DNA of 64,000 nt from Rebecca billardiae RCC1528 (lineage: Eukaryota > Haptophyta): NCBI GenBank assembly GCA_965240325.2, contig OZ251222.1, forward strand, positions 2,790,001-2,854,000, written 5' to 3'. Below the pieces are notes generated by a model, which was not told the origin of the DNA, made no database searches, and saw only the letters and a program-made list of their open reading frames with translations. Shown here piece by piece: positions 42,973 to 52,198 of the stretch (positions within the stretch are counted from its first letter, which is position 1; each line of letters begins with the position of its first letter). The position numbers were made by a program, and so were the translations under genes.

Positions 42973-43426
42973 GCTGAGAATCCACGCGACGGCGGGGCTG
43001 AAAGCGAGCGCCAGGCGAGCCGCGCCGTTGCGTTGTGGCCCCCCCGACGCCCACCGTCGACTTCGAGCACCTCCAGCGTCGCGTCAGCGAGCACCTCCAG
43101 ACGGCGCTCGGCCTGTGCAGCGCCGCCTTGCCGCGCTACACTTGACCTGCAGTAGCTCGGGCTCGACGGCCAGGTTGCTGCTAGTGTCGCATCGGCACGA
43201 GCTCCGCGCGTCGCCTGATCAGGTCGTGCAACTTGAGCCACCGCTCCGACCTCCATCGTGCCCGACTGATGGCAGGTCTATTTTCGGTTGTCTTCACTCG
43301 AGCGCGGTGCTCCAGGGCGCGCGGGACCGTGCCCAGAACCGGCGCGACGCGCATGCCGGAGGGATGACGGGCGGGCACGGCATCACCCCTCGCGCGCGCT
43401 CGCGCGCCGTGCGGAAACGGCGGCCC
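42973..43426. promoter_or_regulatory. Divergent intergenic region (F-box / SCCPDH-like)
   Basis: 454 bp between divergent genes. The plus-strand frame is open throughout (upstream ATG at 43364 and others), so the exact start of the right-hand gene is uncertain. Confidence 0.35.
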
Positions 43427-44716
43427 ATGCGCGCCGAGTCATTCACCATGATGGCACCCCGCCGGCAGGCGCAGACGGACGAGATCCTGCTGCTCGGCGG
43501 CTACGGCGGCGTGGGGCGTGCGCTCGCGCGACGACTCCTGGAGGAGACGGAGTGCAGGCTCGCCATCGCCGGCCGGCATGCCGGCCGGGCGATCAATTTT
43601 GCCCACGTGCTGGCAAACGAGTATCCCGACCGCCACATCCGCGCCATCGGCCGCGCCGTGGACGCTGCCGACCGCGCGAGCCTCAAGCACGCCATGCATG
43701 GCATCCAGCTGATGGTTGTCACCGCGCCGGTCCCGGAGCACATCGCCAGCGTGGTGGAGGTGGCGATCGACTCGGACGTGGATGTCATCGACATCCTCGC
43801 CTCCTCCGACATCGTCGACTCGCTCGAGCCGCTGCGCAAGCGCATCCTCGACGCGCAGCGCGTGGTGCTGACGCAGGCCGGTTTCCACCCAGGGCTGGTG
43901 GCTCCCCTGCTGCGGCACGCGTCGCGCCGGTTGGGGCGCGTGGTCGAGGCGCGGGTCGTCGTGGCGAGTGCGGCGCCCTTCGAGCAGCCGTCCTCCGCCC
44001 GCGAGGTCGCGCACGAGGTCGGCGTGAACGGCGCGCGCGTGCTTGACGAGAGCCGGTGGCGGCCCGCGCGACCTGGCGACGTGCTCCAAGTCGCCTTTGA
44101 TCCGCCGTTTGGCAGCCGCGCGTGCTACCCGATGCGCATGCGGGAGGTGGAGCACCTCGACACGGAGATCGCGGGGCTGGAGAGACTAGGCGTCTTCGCC
44201 GCGGGCTTCAACTGGCTCGTCGACCACTTCGTGCGGCCATTCGCCGTGCTCGCGCACAGGGTGGTCGGCGCGCGCGCCGTCGGCTGCGTCGCGCACCTGC
44301 TGCACTGGGGCGTGCAGCGCTTCTCGCCGACGGACGTGCGCGGCATGGAGATGCGCGTGCAGGTCGCGGGCGAGCGGTCGGGCGAGCCCGCCGCGTACGA
44401 GCTCACCATGTCGCACGACGACGCGTACGACTTCACCGCCGTCGCGGTGGCCACGTGCGTGCTCCAGTACCTCGATGGCACACTCACGCGGAGGCTGGGC
44501 ATGCGGCTGATGGGCATCGCGCTCGTGCCCGCCACGGCTCTGGAGGACATGCGCAGAATGGGCGTCTCGGTGAGGGAGGAGCGTTTTCCGGGAGTGGCGC
44601 ACGTGGCGGACATCCCCACGGACCCGTCGCTGCGGAAAGCGCCCCGCCCAGCCCGCAACTACTCCGGGCTCCTGGCGACGACGCCATCGTCCCGATCACT
44701 GCCAATAATATACTGA
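43427..44716 (+). CDS. Saccharopine dehydrogenase-like oxidoreductase
   Basis: 429 residues from 43427 (alternatives: 43364, 43448). The Rossmann signature EILLLGGYGGVGRALARRLL, followed by CRLAIAGRHAGR, binds NAD(P). VVTAPVPEHIASVVEVAIDSDVDVIDI is the next strand-helix unit typical of saccharopine dehydrogenase and SCCPDH relatives, and GFHPGLVAPLLRHASRR opens the second domain. True lysine-pathway function is not implied: many relatives are lipid-droplet or uncharacterised oxidoreductases. There is no clear leader, although the stretch before residue 20 is Arg-rich in the longer versions. Confidence 0.75.
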   Translation: MRAESFTMMAPRRQAQTDEILLLGGYGGVGRALARRLLEETECRLAIAGRHAGRAINFAHVLANEYPDRHIRAIGRAVDAADRASLKHAMHGIQLMVVTAPVPEHIASVVEVAIDSDVDVIDILASSDIVDSLEPLRKRILDAQRVVLTQAGFHPGLVAPLLRHASRRLGRVVEARVVVASAAPFEQPSSAREVAHEVGVNGARVLDESRWRPARPGDVLQVAFDPPFGSRACYPMRMREVEHLDTEIAGLERLGVFAAGFNWLVDHFVRPFAVLAHRVVGARAVGCVAHLLHWGVQRFSPTDVRGMEMRVQVAGERSGEPAAYELTMSHDDAYDFTAVAVATCVLQYLDGTLTRRLGMRLMGIALVPATALEDMRRMGVSVREERFPGVAHVADIPTDPSLRKAPRPARNYSGLLATTPSSRSLPIIY

Positions 44717-45137
44717 GACGACCGGACCACGGACACGGTCTGTCGGGCACGGCCACGCGATCGGCCACGCTCGACGCTCGTGCGGCGTGACTGATGACGA
44801 GCATCAGAGCGCACTACGACTGTGACGCATCAGTCTCTAAATGGCACTGCGTCAGCGTGCTAATCCGGACCGTCAGTCATTCTGGAGACGACATCGTCAG
44901 GCATTAATTAAGTGTCAGAGTGCCTTAGCCCGCTTACGCCTTACTGGCGTTTCGATTCAGCCTTACTAATACTAAGTAGACCTAAGTTACCGGTGGCGGT
45001 TACCGAGCCCGTTACCGAGAATACAGTCGTAGACAGTATATATAGTAGTTACCGCGGCCTTACGCCCTTACCGCTTACGGCTTAATGTAACGGATTCTGC
45101 CGTTACGGATCTCAATATATATATATATATTATATAT

Positions 45138-45176
45138 TCTCATCGGCCAGCACTCATCATATTATGGCCGATGAGA
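45138..45176. repeat. 11-bp inverted repeat, 17-nt loop
   Basis: TCTCATCGGCC (45138-45148) pairs exactly with GGCCGATGAGA (45166-45176). Confidence 0.85.
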
Positions 45177-45180
45177 CTGA

Positions 45181-45214
45181 ATACGACGCATATAGCCCTG
45201 TATATGCGTCGTAT
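45181..45214. repeat. 14-bp inverted repeat, 6-nt loop
   Basis: ATACGACGCATATA (45181-45194), loop GCCCTG, exact complement at 45201-45214. Confidence 0.9.
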
Positions 45215-45425
45215 GTACTACGCCAACGACGGTGACGGGCTGGCCAGGGCCCCCTAAGCTAGCTAGAGGCTGAAGCCTGGCCGCAGCGGCAAAGACCTCT
45301 CTCGGCCCGCTGGGCCGGCCAGTTCCGCCGTAGCCGTAGGCGTAGCCGTAGGCGTGGCTGTGCACGAAAACACGATGCCATCGGATCTGCTGCTCGCCGC
45401 GTCAGACGCACCTGGTCTTCGGCGC

Positions 45426-46858
45426 TCATTTCCGGGCAGCCGTCGCGAGGGTGACCAGCGCGAGGGCGGCCAGTGCGCCGGTCAGGAAGGCGCCCCCGAT
45501 CATCGCCGCAGATGGCGGGTTGCGTGGCCGCTCGCGCGTCTCGGTGGTCCCGGTCATCGTGGCGGTCGGCTTGCTGGCGACCTTGACACTCGTGGGGAAG
45601 TAGAAGCCAGTCTGCTTGGACACGTCCCCGAGCGCGTCGACGGTGAGGTCGTCGACGTAGAACTGCGCCCATGGCTTGCCGAACACGATCTCGTCGTGCG
45701 GGATGTCGAACTCCTTGAGCTGCGTCAACGTGGTTGCGCCAATGTCGGCGACGACGGCGTTCACGTTGCCCTTGTGCGAGCGCATCCGGCGCGAGGACGT
45801 GATGATGATGTAGTGCCCCTGCTCCTTGAGCTCGCGCACGAGCTCGATGTTCTCCGGCATCGGCAGGCACGTCGTGTAGTCCCCGGGCATGCGCGGCGAG
45901 GTGACCAGCGTGTTGTCCAGGTCGAAGCAGAAGCGCATCTTGCTCACCTCCGGCCACGACGTGCAGAAGCCCTGCACCTGCGCGGGCGTGCCGAGCACGT
46001 GGAAGTCGGCGGTCTGCAGCCGCAGCGGCGCGAAGGGCTCGCCGGCGTCGAGCATGCGCTTGATCACGCCCGACGTGTAGTACTCGCCCACCTGATCCTG
46101 CGAGAGCTGCGTCGAGCCCGAGGCGAGCAGCTTGTCACACTCGGCGAGGAGGGCGGTGCCCGACGCGAAGCAGTAGCAGCCCGAGTTGGCGTGGTCGGAG
46201 ATCTTGACCTTCTCCTTCACGTCGGCGATGAGCCCGGTGTTGGGCGAGATCGTGATGTACGAGTAGATCGGCTTGGGGTCGAAGTCGTCGAAGTAGAACA
46301 CGGCGTTGTGCCCGTTGGCCGCCGCCGCGCGGTACGTCGAGACAATGTCAGCCGTGTAGAAGGTGTCGCCGTCGCACAGCATGACCGGACGCTTCCGGTC
46401 CTTCGCGGGGAGGGCCTTCAGCCCGAGGAGCACCGTCTCGGCCGCGCCGCGCGTCGGGCCGGCGAGCTCGACGCGGCGCAGGTTGGGGTACTTGTCCGTG
46501 ATCAGCGGCCAGTACTTGGCCTTGAGGAAGCTCGGGTCGTACACGATGACCAGCTCATCGCTCGGCCCGATGCACAGGTTGTCGAGGACCCACAGCAGCA
46601 TCGGCTTGCCGAGCACGTTGATGAACGGCTTCGGCCGCGTGTAGCCCTGCAAGCCCAGTGCCAGGGCCAGAATGTGCCGCGCGCGCGAGAGCGTGCATCA
46701 GCGTCGGCGTGATGGTTGCAAGTCGATGAGGGCTGCGCGCACAGCGCATGGAGAGGGGGCAGCGCGGGGCGCGCGGCGCACACCTCCTTCTGGAATCGGC
46801 TCCCGACACCGCCGAGCGGAATCATGATGGTGAGGCCCGTCTCCGATGCGGACGCCAT
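45426..46858 (-). CDS. Tail-anchored sugar nucleotidyltransferase - HAD phosphatase fusion
   Basis: Two exons, 46858-46784 and 46646-45426, phase 0; 431 residues. Splicing joins MIPLGGVGSRFQKE to GYTRPKPFINVLGKPMLLW, rebuilding the nucleotide-binding loop GGxGxRF...PKP of sugar-1-phosphate nucleotidyltransferases (residues about 8-255; LCDGDTFY holds the metal Asp). From residue 262, MRFCFDLDNTLVTSP is HAD motif I (nucleophile DLD), IITSSRR motif II and YVDDLTVD motif IV. A C-terminal helix (about 404-425, IGGAFLTGALAALALVTLA) with short basic tail predicts a tail anchor. Similar nucleotidyltransferase-HAD pairs occur in capsule-type polysaccharide loci of bacteria. A role in nucleotide-sugar supply for surface glycans is inferred. 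Confidence 0.8.
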
Positions 46859-47069
46859 GTTCGCTTCGGCGAGCGTGGAGTCGGCGGCGGGTCTGATCTG
46901 CCTGCCACTTCTTGCGGCTCGGCTCGCCCGCGCGGCAAGGACGGCCGAGCCGCCAAAAAAGCTGCTGAATCACGGGCGGCGGCCGCGATGACGCCATCAT
47001 TGTGCATGCGGCGAATAAAAACTAAAAAGTCGTCGTCAGCCGGCCGTCATCACGATCGCGTCCGTCGCC
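46859..47069. promoter_or_regulatory. Divergent promoter region
   Basis: 211 bp between divergent starts of the nucleotidyltransferase fusion and the repeat protein. An AATAAAAACTAAAAA run lies near 47,012-47,028. Confidence 0.4.
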
Positions 47070-47957
47070 ATGCCGCTCGCGCTGATGGCACCGCTGGCGG
47101 CGGCCCTCGTGACATGCAGAACGTCGTGGCCCACCGCCGTCCCGCAACCAACGAGCGTGCACAGGTCGGCGCTGCTGCGCGCGTCTCCCCTGCACTGCCG
47201 CCCAAAAGTCTCGGTCAGGATGACGGAGGGCGAGAGCGCGGAGCTTCCCGCCGGCGACGAGGAGCTGGTCGAGGGCGGCAAGCTCACGGTCGCGGAGGCC
47301 GAGGAGATTGGGAACCTGGTGGCGGACGACGAGTACCTCGGGCTCGGCATGGAAATCGCCGAGCTCGTGCGCATCTCCATCAAGGAGGAGCTCAAGACCT
47401 CGCTCAGGGACTTCATCGGGAAGGACGAGTACAAGATCGGGGACATCAGCAAGGAGCTGGACTCGAGGATCAAGGACGAGGTGGCGAAGATGCGCTCGAA
47501 GGAGGAGTACGAGCTGGGCGACCTGACCCTCGCCGTGGACGCGATGGCCCGCGAGTACACCGCCGAGCTCACGGGCAAGCCCGACGCCGACCTAGCCGAC
47601 CTGTCGATCGAGATTGACAAGCGCGTGAAGGGCGCGGTCATGAACTTCACGGGCAAGGACACGTACACTCCGGGCGACCTCTCGACTGAGATCGACCAGC
47701 GCGTCAAGGATCAGATCATGCGCTTCACGGGGAAGGAGACGTACGAATTTGGCGATCTCTCGCGCGAGCTCAACGAGCGGCGCAAGGGCTGGATGCGCGA
47801 CTACCTCGGCAAGGACCCGTCGCAGTACGAGTTTGGCGACCTCACCAAGGCAGCCGTGTCCAAGTTCACGGGCAAGTCCGACTACGCCTTTGGAGACGTC
47901 ACCAAGGCGGCGATCGGCAAGCTGTTCGGTCCCCGCAAGCGGTCGCGCGACGCGTGA
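47070..47957 (+). CDS. Repeat protein with GKxxYxxGDLx motifs, possibly plastid targeted
   Basis: 295 residues, single exon. From residue about 95, a unit of about 35 residues recurs six to seven times: FIGKDEYKIGDISKELDSRI, RSKEEYELGDLTLAVDAM, FTGKDTYTPGDLSTEIDQRV, FTGKETYEFGDLSRELNERR, KDPSQYEFGDLTKAAVSKF and FTGKSDYAFGDVTKAAIGKL. Each combines a Y-x-x-GD turn with an amphipathic charged helix. Similar repeat proteins occur in red-lineage algae, but I cannot assign a function. The N-terminal 50 residues are hydrophobic then basic and Ser-rich (MAPLAAALVTCRTS, then VHRSALLRASPLHCRPKVSV), which could be a signal plus transit peptide. Basic C-terminus GPRKRSRDA. Confidence 0.72.
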   Translation: MPLALMAPLAAALVTCRTSWPTAVPQPTSVHRSALLRASPLHCRPKVSVRMTEGESAELPAGDEELVEGGKLTVAEAEEIGNLVADDEYLGLGMEIAELVRISIKEELKTSLRDFIGKDEYKIGDISKELDSRIKDEVAKMRSKEEYELGDLTLAVDAMAREYTAELTGKPDADLADLSIEIDKRVKGAVMNFTGKDTYTPGDLSTEIDQRVKDQIMRFTGKETYEFGDLSRELNERRKGWMRDYLGKDPSQYEFGDLTKAAVSKFTGKSDYAFGDVTKAAIGKLFGPRKRSRDA

Positions 47958-48325
47958 AGATGGCCCGGGTCCGCGATCCTGCCGCGCGGTGCGACTGTCA
48001 GTCCTCAGTGTTCATTATCACCGCTGTCAAAGTGGAAGTGCCCCGTCGGGAGCGGCGGTGTCGTTGGCGTCCGAATCAATCAGGCCAGCAGTAGAGAGTC
48101 GTCTCGTTATGTTTGCACGGTGCTCCCGACGGCGGCGGAAGCGGGCCCCCTGCCTTCGACAGTCGCCGGCACCAACATTTTAAAATGGCAATTTCGGAAG
48201 CAGAAATCCACGACCCGAAATTCCTGCCACGGATTTCGTCATCGCCATTTTCAATTTCGGCACCGGAGCGATATATATATGTGCATGTTGAAACGGTCAT
48301 CGTCGTTTGAGACGAGCGAACTAAG
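47958..48325. other. Intergenic, no gene seen
   Basis: 368 bp between two plus-strand genes; promoter of the kinase gene expected here. AT-rich near 48,170-48,300. Confidence 0.55.
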
Positions 48326-51140
48326 ATGGCGTCCGCCGCGCCCAGTCTCGTGCGCGGAGAGGTGGTGGTGATCTTTGGTAGCGGCGCCGCGGCGGACGGC
48401 AGCCGTGCGCGCGTGAGCAAGTGCATCGGTGATCGTGTCGTGCTCGCGCCGGGCAGCGCGATCCGCGAGGTCGGGCTCGACCGTGTGCTCGCGCTGCCGC
48501 TCGCGCCCAGCTCGGAGCGGTACTTCAACGAGCACAAGCTCGGCTTCGACACGCGCGTGGGCGACGGCTTCGTCGACCGGCCGGATGGTGGATGCGCGTG
48601 CGCTGCCCTTGCCGGAGGCTCTCGTATGCCGCCCGCCAGACGCGGCCGTCGACCGCGAGGTGCTTTTGGTCGACGCGCGCGTCGACAAGTGCCTACGCGA
48701 TCGCGTCGAGCGAGCACGCGCGGAGCTGCAGCCAATCACGGACAAGCGCGATCGCATCAAGCAGCTGGGGTCGCTCGTGTCCACGTGGCTCGGGGGCTTG
48801 CCGCGTGACCTCGACGAGAAGTGCGAGCGCGAGATCAACACGCTCGTGCAGGCGAAGGGCTCGATGCTCGTGCCGCTCGGCGACATCTCGCACGGCGTGT
48901 GCCGGCACCGCGCGCTGCTCTTCAAGGTGCTGTGCGACAAGGTGGGCATCGAGTGCGCGCTGGTGCGCGGCGACTTGTCGGGGACCAAGTCCGCTGGGGC
49001 GCACGCGTGGAACGTGGTGCACGTCTACGGCAGCGCCTACATCGTCGACTTCATGGACAAGCCGGGCGAGATCTACCAGCGCGAGGACAACAAGAAGGGC
49101 CGCGCGCGCTACTGCCTGCTTGCCGAGCGCGGGGCTGACGACGCTGAGGAGCGCGGCGACGGCAGCATCCAGAGCTTGCCCGCACCATCGCTGCGCCCGC
49201 AGTGGCACGTGCGCTCGAGCGACGTCGTGTACGAGCGCCGCCGCGCGGACGGCGCCAAGGTGCTGCTTGGCAGCGGCAGCTCGGGGCGTGTGTACGCGGG
49301 CCGGCTGAAGGTGGCGCAGCCCATCGCGATCAAGCGGCTGAACGCCGCCGGCGCCGATGCCCGCACCGAGTTTGAGCGCGAGGTGGCGATTCTGCACCAG
49401 CTGCGCCACCCGCACATCGTGCTCTTCTACGGCGCGTGCGGAGACGACCCGGACAACTTGATCATCGTCACCGAGCGCATGCACGGCGGCAGCCTGAACG
49501 ACGCGCTCGAGAAGGACGCGGAGCGCGTGGCCTGGGCGGCCGCGGGTGCGCGCATCGCGCTGCACGTGGCGTACGCGCTGCACTACCTGCACACGCTCGA
49601 GCCGCCCGTGGTGCACTACGACGTCAAGCCGGAGAACGTGCTCCTCATCGAGGACTACAGCCTGGCCAAGCTCGCAGACGTGGGGCAGGCGCGCTCCAAG
49701 ATGGGCTCGCGCGTGACGGCGCGCGGCCACACGCCGGCATATGCCGCGCCGGAGGTGAAGGCTGGGCGCAGGGCGAACGAGAAGGCAGACATCTACAGCT
49801 TCGGCGTGCTCGTCGAGGAGCTGCTCACGCAGCAGCAGCCGAGCGGACGGGCGCGGCCCCGGCTGCCAGACGAGACGCCCGCGGAAGTGCGTGAGCTGGC
49901 GAAGAGCTGCCTTAAGAAGGCCGCGCTCCGCCCGAGCGCCTCCGACCTCGTGGTCACGCTCGAGGGCGCAGCTGCGGAAGCCGCACGAGCCGCTGCTGCT
50001 GTGCGCACGGAGGCAACGCTGCCCAGCGCGTCCGAGCCCCAGATGGAGTGCGAGGGCGCTGACGACGGAGCTGGCGCAGAGATGGAGCCTGCTGCTGCGG
50101 TGGCGGCGCCCGCCGCTCCACGCATGGCTGCACAGCCGTTGCCGCCCAAGCCGCCCGCTGCGGTGGCAACAGGGCCCGCTGCAGCTGCTGTGCCCGGAGA
50201 AGTAGAACTGGAAGCGATGAGCGGGACGGAGCTGTGCACGGCCATCCGCACCGCCTTGGCTCCGGCTGCAGCCGAGTGCGCGCTGAGAGCGGCTGCGGCG
50301 CGGTGGTGGTCCAGGCGTGATGCCGCTGAGGCGGGCGCGCTCGGCGCGGTGGTGGGCGCGATGGGCGCGCACACGGCGCACGCGGGCGTGCAGGAGCAGG
50401 CGTGCGGGGCGCTGAGCAACATCTGCGATGGCGACGCGCGCAGGCAGCAGGCGGCCGAGGCGGGCGCGCTCGGAGTGGTGGTGGGCGCGATGGCCGCGCA
50501 CACGGCGCGCGCGGGCGTGCAGGAGCAGGCGTGCACGGCGCTGCTCAACATCTGCGGTGGCGACGATGCGGCTGTCGACGCGCGCGCGCAGCAGGCGGCC
50601 GAGGCGGGCGCGCTCGGTGCGGTGGTGGGCGCGATGGCCGCGCACACGGCACACGCAGGCGTGCAGGAGCACGCGTGCTGGGCGCTAATCAACATCTGCG
50701 GTGGCGACGATGCGGCTGGCGATGCGCGCAGGCAGCAGGCGGCCGAGGCGGGCGCGCTCGGCGCAGTGGTGGGCGCGATGGGCGCGCACACGTCGGATGC
50801 GGGCGTGCAGGAGAAGGCGTGCTGGGCGCTGCTCAACATCTGCGATGGCGACAACGCGGCGGGCCAGAGGCGTAAGCAGCAGGCGGCCAAGGCAGGCGCG
50901 CTGCGCGCGGTGGTGAGCGCAATGGGCGCGCACGCGGCGCACGCGGGCGTGCAGCAGCAGGCGTGCTGGGCGCTGCTCAACATCTGCGATGGCGACAACG
51001 CGGCGGGCCGGAGGCGTAAGCAGCAGGCAGCAGCGGCGGGCGCGCGTGCAGTGATGCTCATCGCTGCGCAGGAGGCACACCGCACCTCCAGAGGGATCCA
51101 GTACGTGACAGACAGGGTGCTGAGGGACCTGCCGCAGTGA
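48326..51140 (+). CDS. EDR1-domain TKL kinase with C-terminal ARM repeats (frame break at about 48,585)
   Basis: An N-terminal part from the ATG at 48326 includes HKLGFDTRVGDGFVD, the start of an EDR1 domain; the rest lies in the frame used by 48640-51140 (REVLLVDARVDKCL; LGDISHGVCRHRALLFKVLC; AGAHAWNVVHV; YIVDFMDKPGE). The two frames differ by one base. A 52-nt GT-AG intron (48588-48639) joins them cleanly as RPD/DAAVDREV; a one-base slip near 48,584 would instead keep a conserved-looking LPLPEAL segment. Kinase: GSGSSGRVYAGR, AIKRL Lys, HYDVKPENVLL, LADVG (DFG as DVG), YAAPE, hence probably active. C-terminal six ARM-type repeats of about 42-47 residues (AGALGAVVGAMGAHTAHAGV, QACWALLNICDGD) are near-identical. 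In plants EDR1-type kinases act in stress and defence signalling. Confidence 0.8.
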
Positions 51141-51326
51141 GCCAGTGATGACGGTACTCCTTGTCCCCGTCCTTTTGATGATGATATGGCAGCCAGCATC
51201 AGCCTACTGCTCCGACGCGCGCCTGAGGCTGAGTGCCCTGAGTTAATAGTCGTTATGCCCGAGCAGCAGCTGACTACTGAGCCGCTAGTGATTTCGTCAG
51301 TTGATGACAGCAGTAGTCAAGGCGCT

Positions 51327-51415
51327 GCCCAGCACTCAGAACTCTGATGCTCTCGTTCTGCCTGTCGCCAAACTCGCGGCTGATGGCCAGCGCACGCCTG
51401 CTCCAGGGCCTCCAT
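51327..51415 (-). pseudogene. Relic of TPR-CHAT gene 5' end
   Basis: Read on the minus strand from an ATG at 51415 it begins MEALEQA like the intact gene at 54940, then shifts frame into AISREFGDRQNES, a TPR unit. It stops within about 30 codons. The upstream in-frame TAG supports MEALEQ as the true start of the intact gene. Confidence 0.7.
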
Positions 51416-51773
51416 CTGCTAACCGCGCAACGTGGTTGGTCGTCCCCGCCGCCCGCGCGGACCGCGCCGGATCACCGCGTGGTCACCGGCACAGCGACCG
51501 CGCCAGACACCGGCCAAGGAGGGTCGCCGAGTCCGAGTCCGGCCGATGGCACGGCACGGTGGCCCTGCCGACCCGCGGACCCGCCGCGCCCGCCTCCGAC
51601 CCCGCCGCCGCTCGCTGGCGTCGCGGGTGCGGGACCGTCACCAACACCCGCGGCGCCCGGCCGCCCGGGCCGGCCCAGCGACCGCCTGCGCAGCGCCGCT
51701 TCCATATTGCATTGTGCTGCTGGCCGGCTGGCGCTGGCCGTCACGGGAGGGCGGGACCGTCGTGGTGGACATC

Positions 51774-51854
51774 ATGGACGCCGCTGCGTGGGACGAGGCG
51801 CTCTGGCTCAGGGCGTGGCGCATGCGTACGCACTGCACGCCGATTCGGCTGCTG
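51774..51854 (+). pseudogene. Relic of VPS9-gene exon 1
   Basis: Encodes MDAAAWDEALWLRAWRMRTH, then IRLLEG and a GTGCGT donor, versus MDAAAWEALWRRARRVHAER-LEG and GTGCGT at 55108. Two in-frame insertions. No downstream exon follows. Confidence 0.68.
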
Positions 51855-52198
51855 GAGGGTGCGTAGTCGCGCGTCGCGCGCGCGTCTCGATCGTGGGCGA
51901 CGACCCGCCCGACCCATATATCTGCTGCCACGCAGCACACGGGCAGTCCGCCCGCGCCTGATGCGCATTGCGTTGTATTTATGTAATATAATAGATCTGC
52001 TCACTCGCTCAGGTGCAACGCCAGCGGCAGCAACGCGCGTGCGCGCGCTGCCCACGCAATAACTGTCGCTACCTGCCCCTGGACGATGGTCCGCCGCCTT
52101 CGTCGGACGAGCAGGCTGAGCGCTGAGCCGCAGACCTAGCAGCATACAGTACACGATCTTGTCCAGCTATAAATGTCAGCAGCAGTGTCTCAGTCTCG

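Larger units (their letters stand above)
44717..45425. other. Convergent intergenic region with hairpins
   Basis: Lies between two convergent gene ends. AT-rich core (about 44,900-45,215) with a TA run at 45,114-45,137 followed by two back-to-back perfect inverted repeats. Confidence 0.6.
51141..52198. other. Intergenic with decayed duplicate of the 55-kb promoter region
   Basis: About 51,325-52,015 resembles 54,880-55,290: decayed first codons of the TPR-CHAT gene (minus), the promoter, and a copy of exon 1 of the VPS9 gene (plus). The rest shows no gene. Confidence 0.65.

Noticed and set aside
48588-48639. 52-nt intron taken as certain
   Set aside because: It restores frame but is unusually short and removes plausible EDR1 sequence, so it is reported only as one of two explanations.
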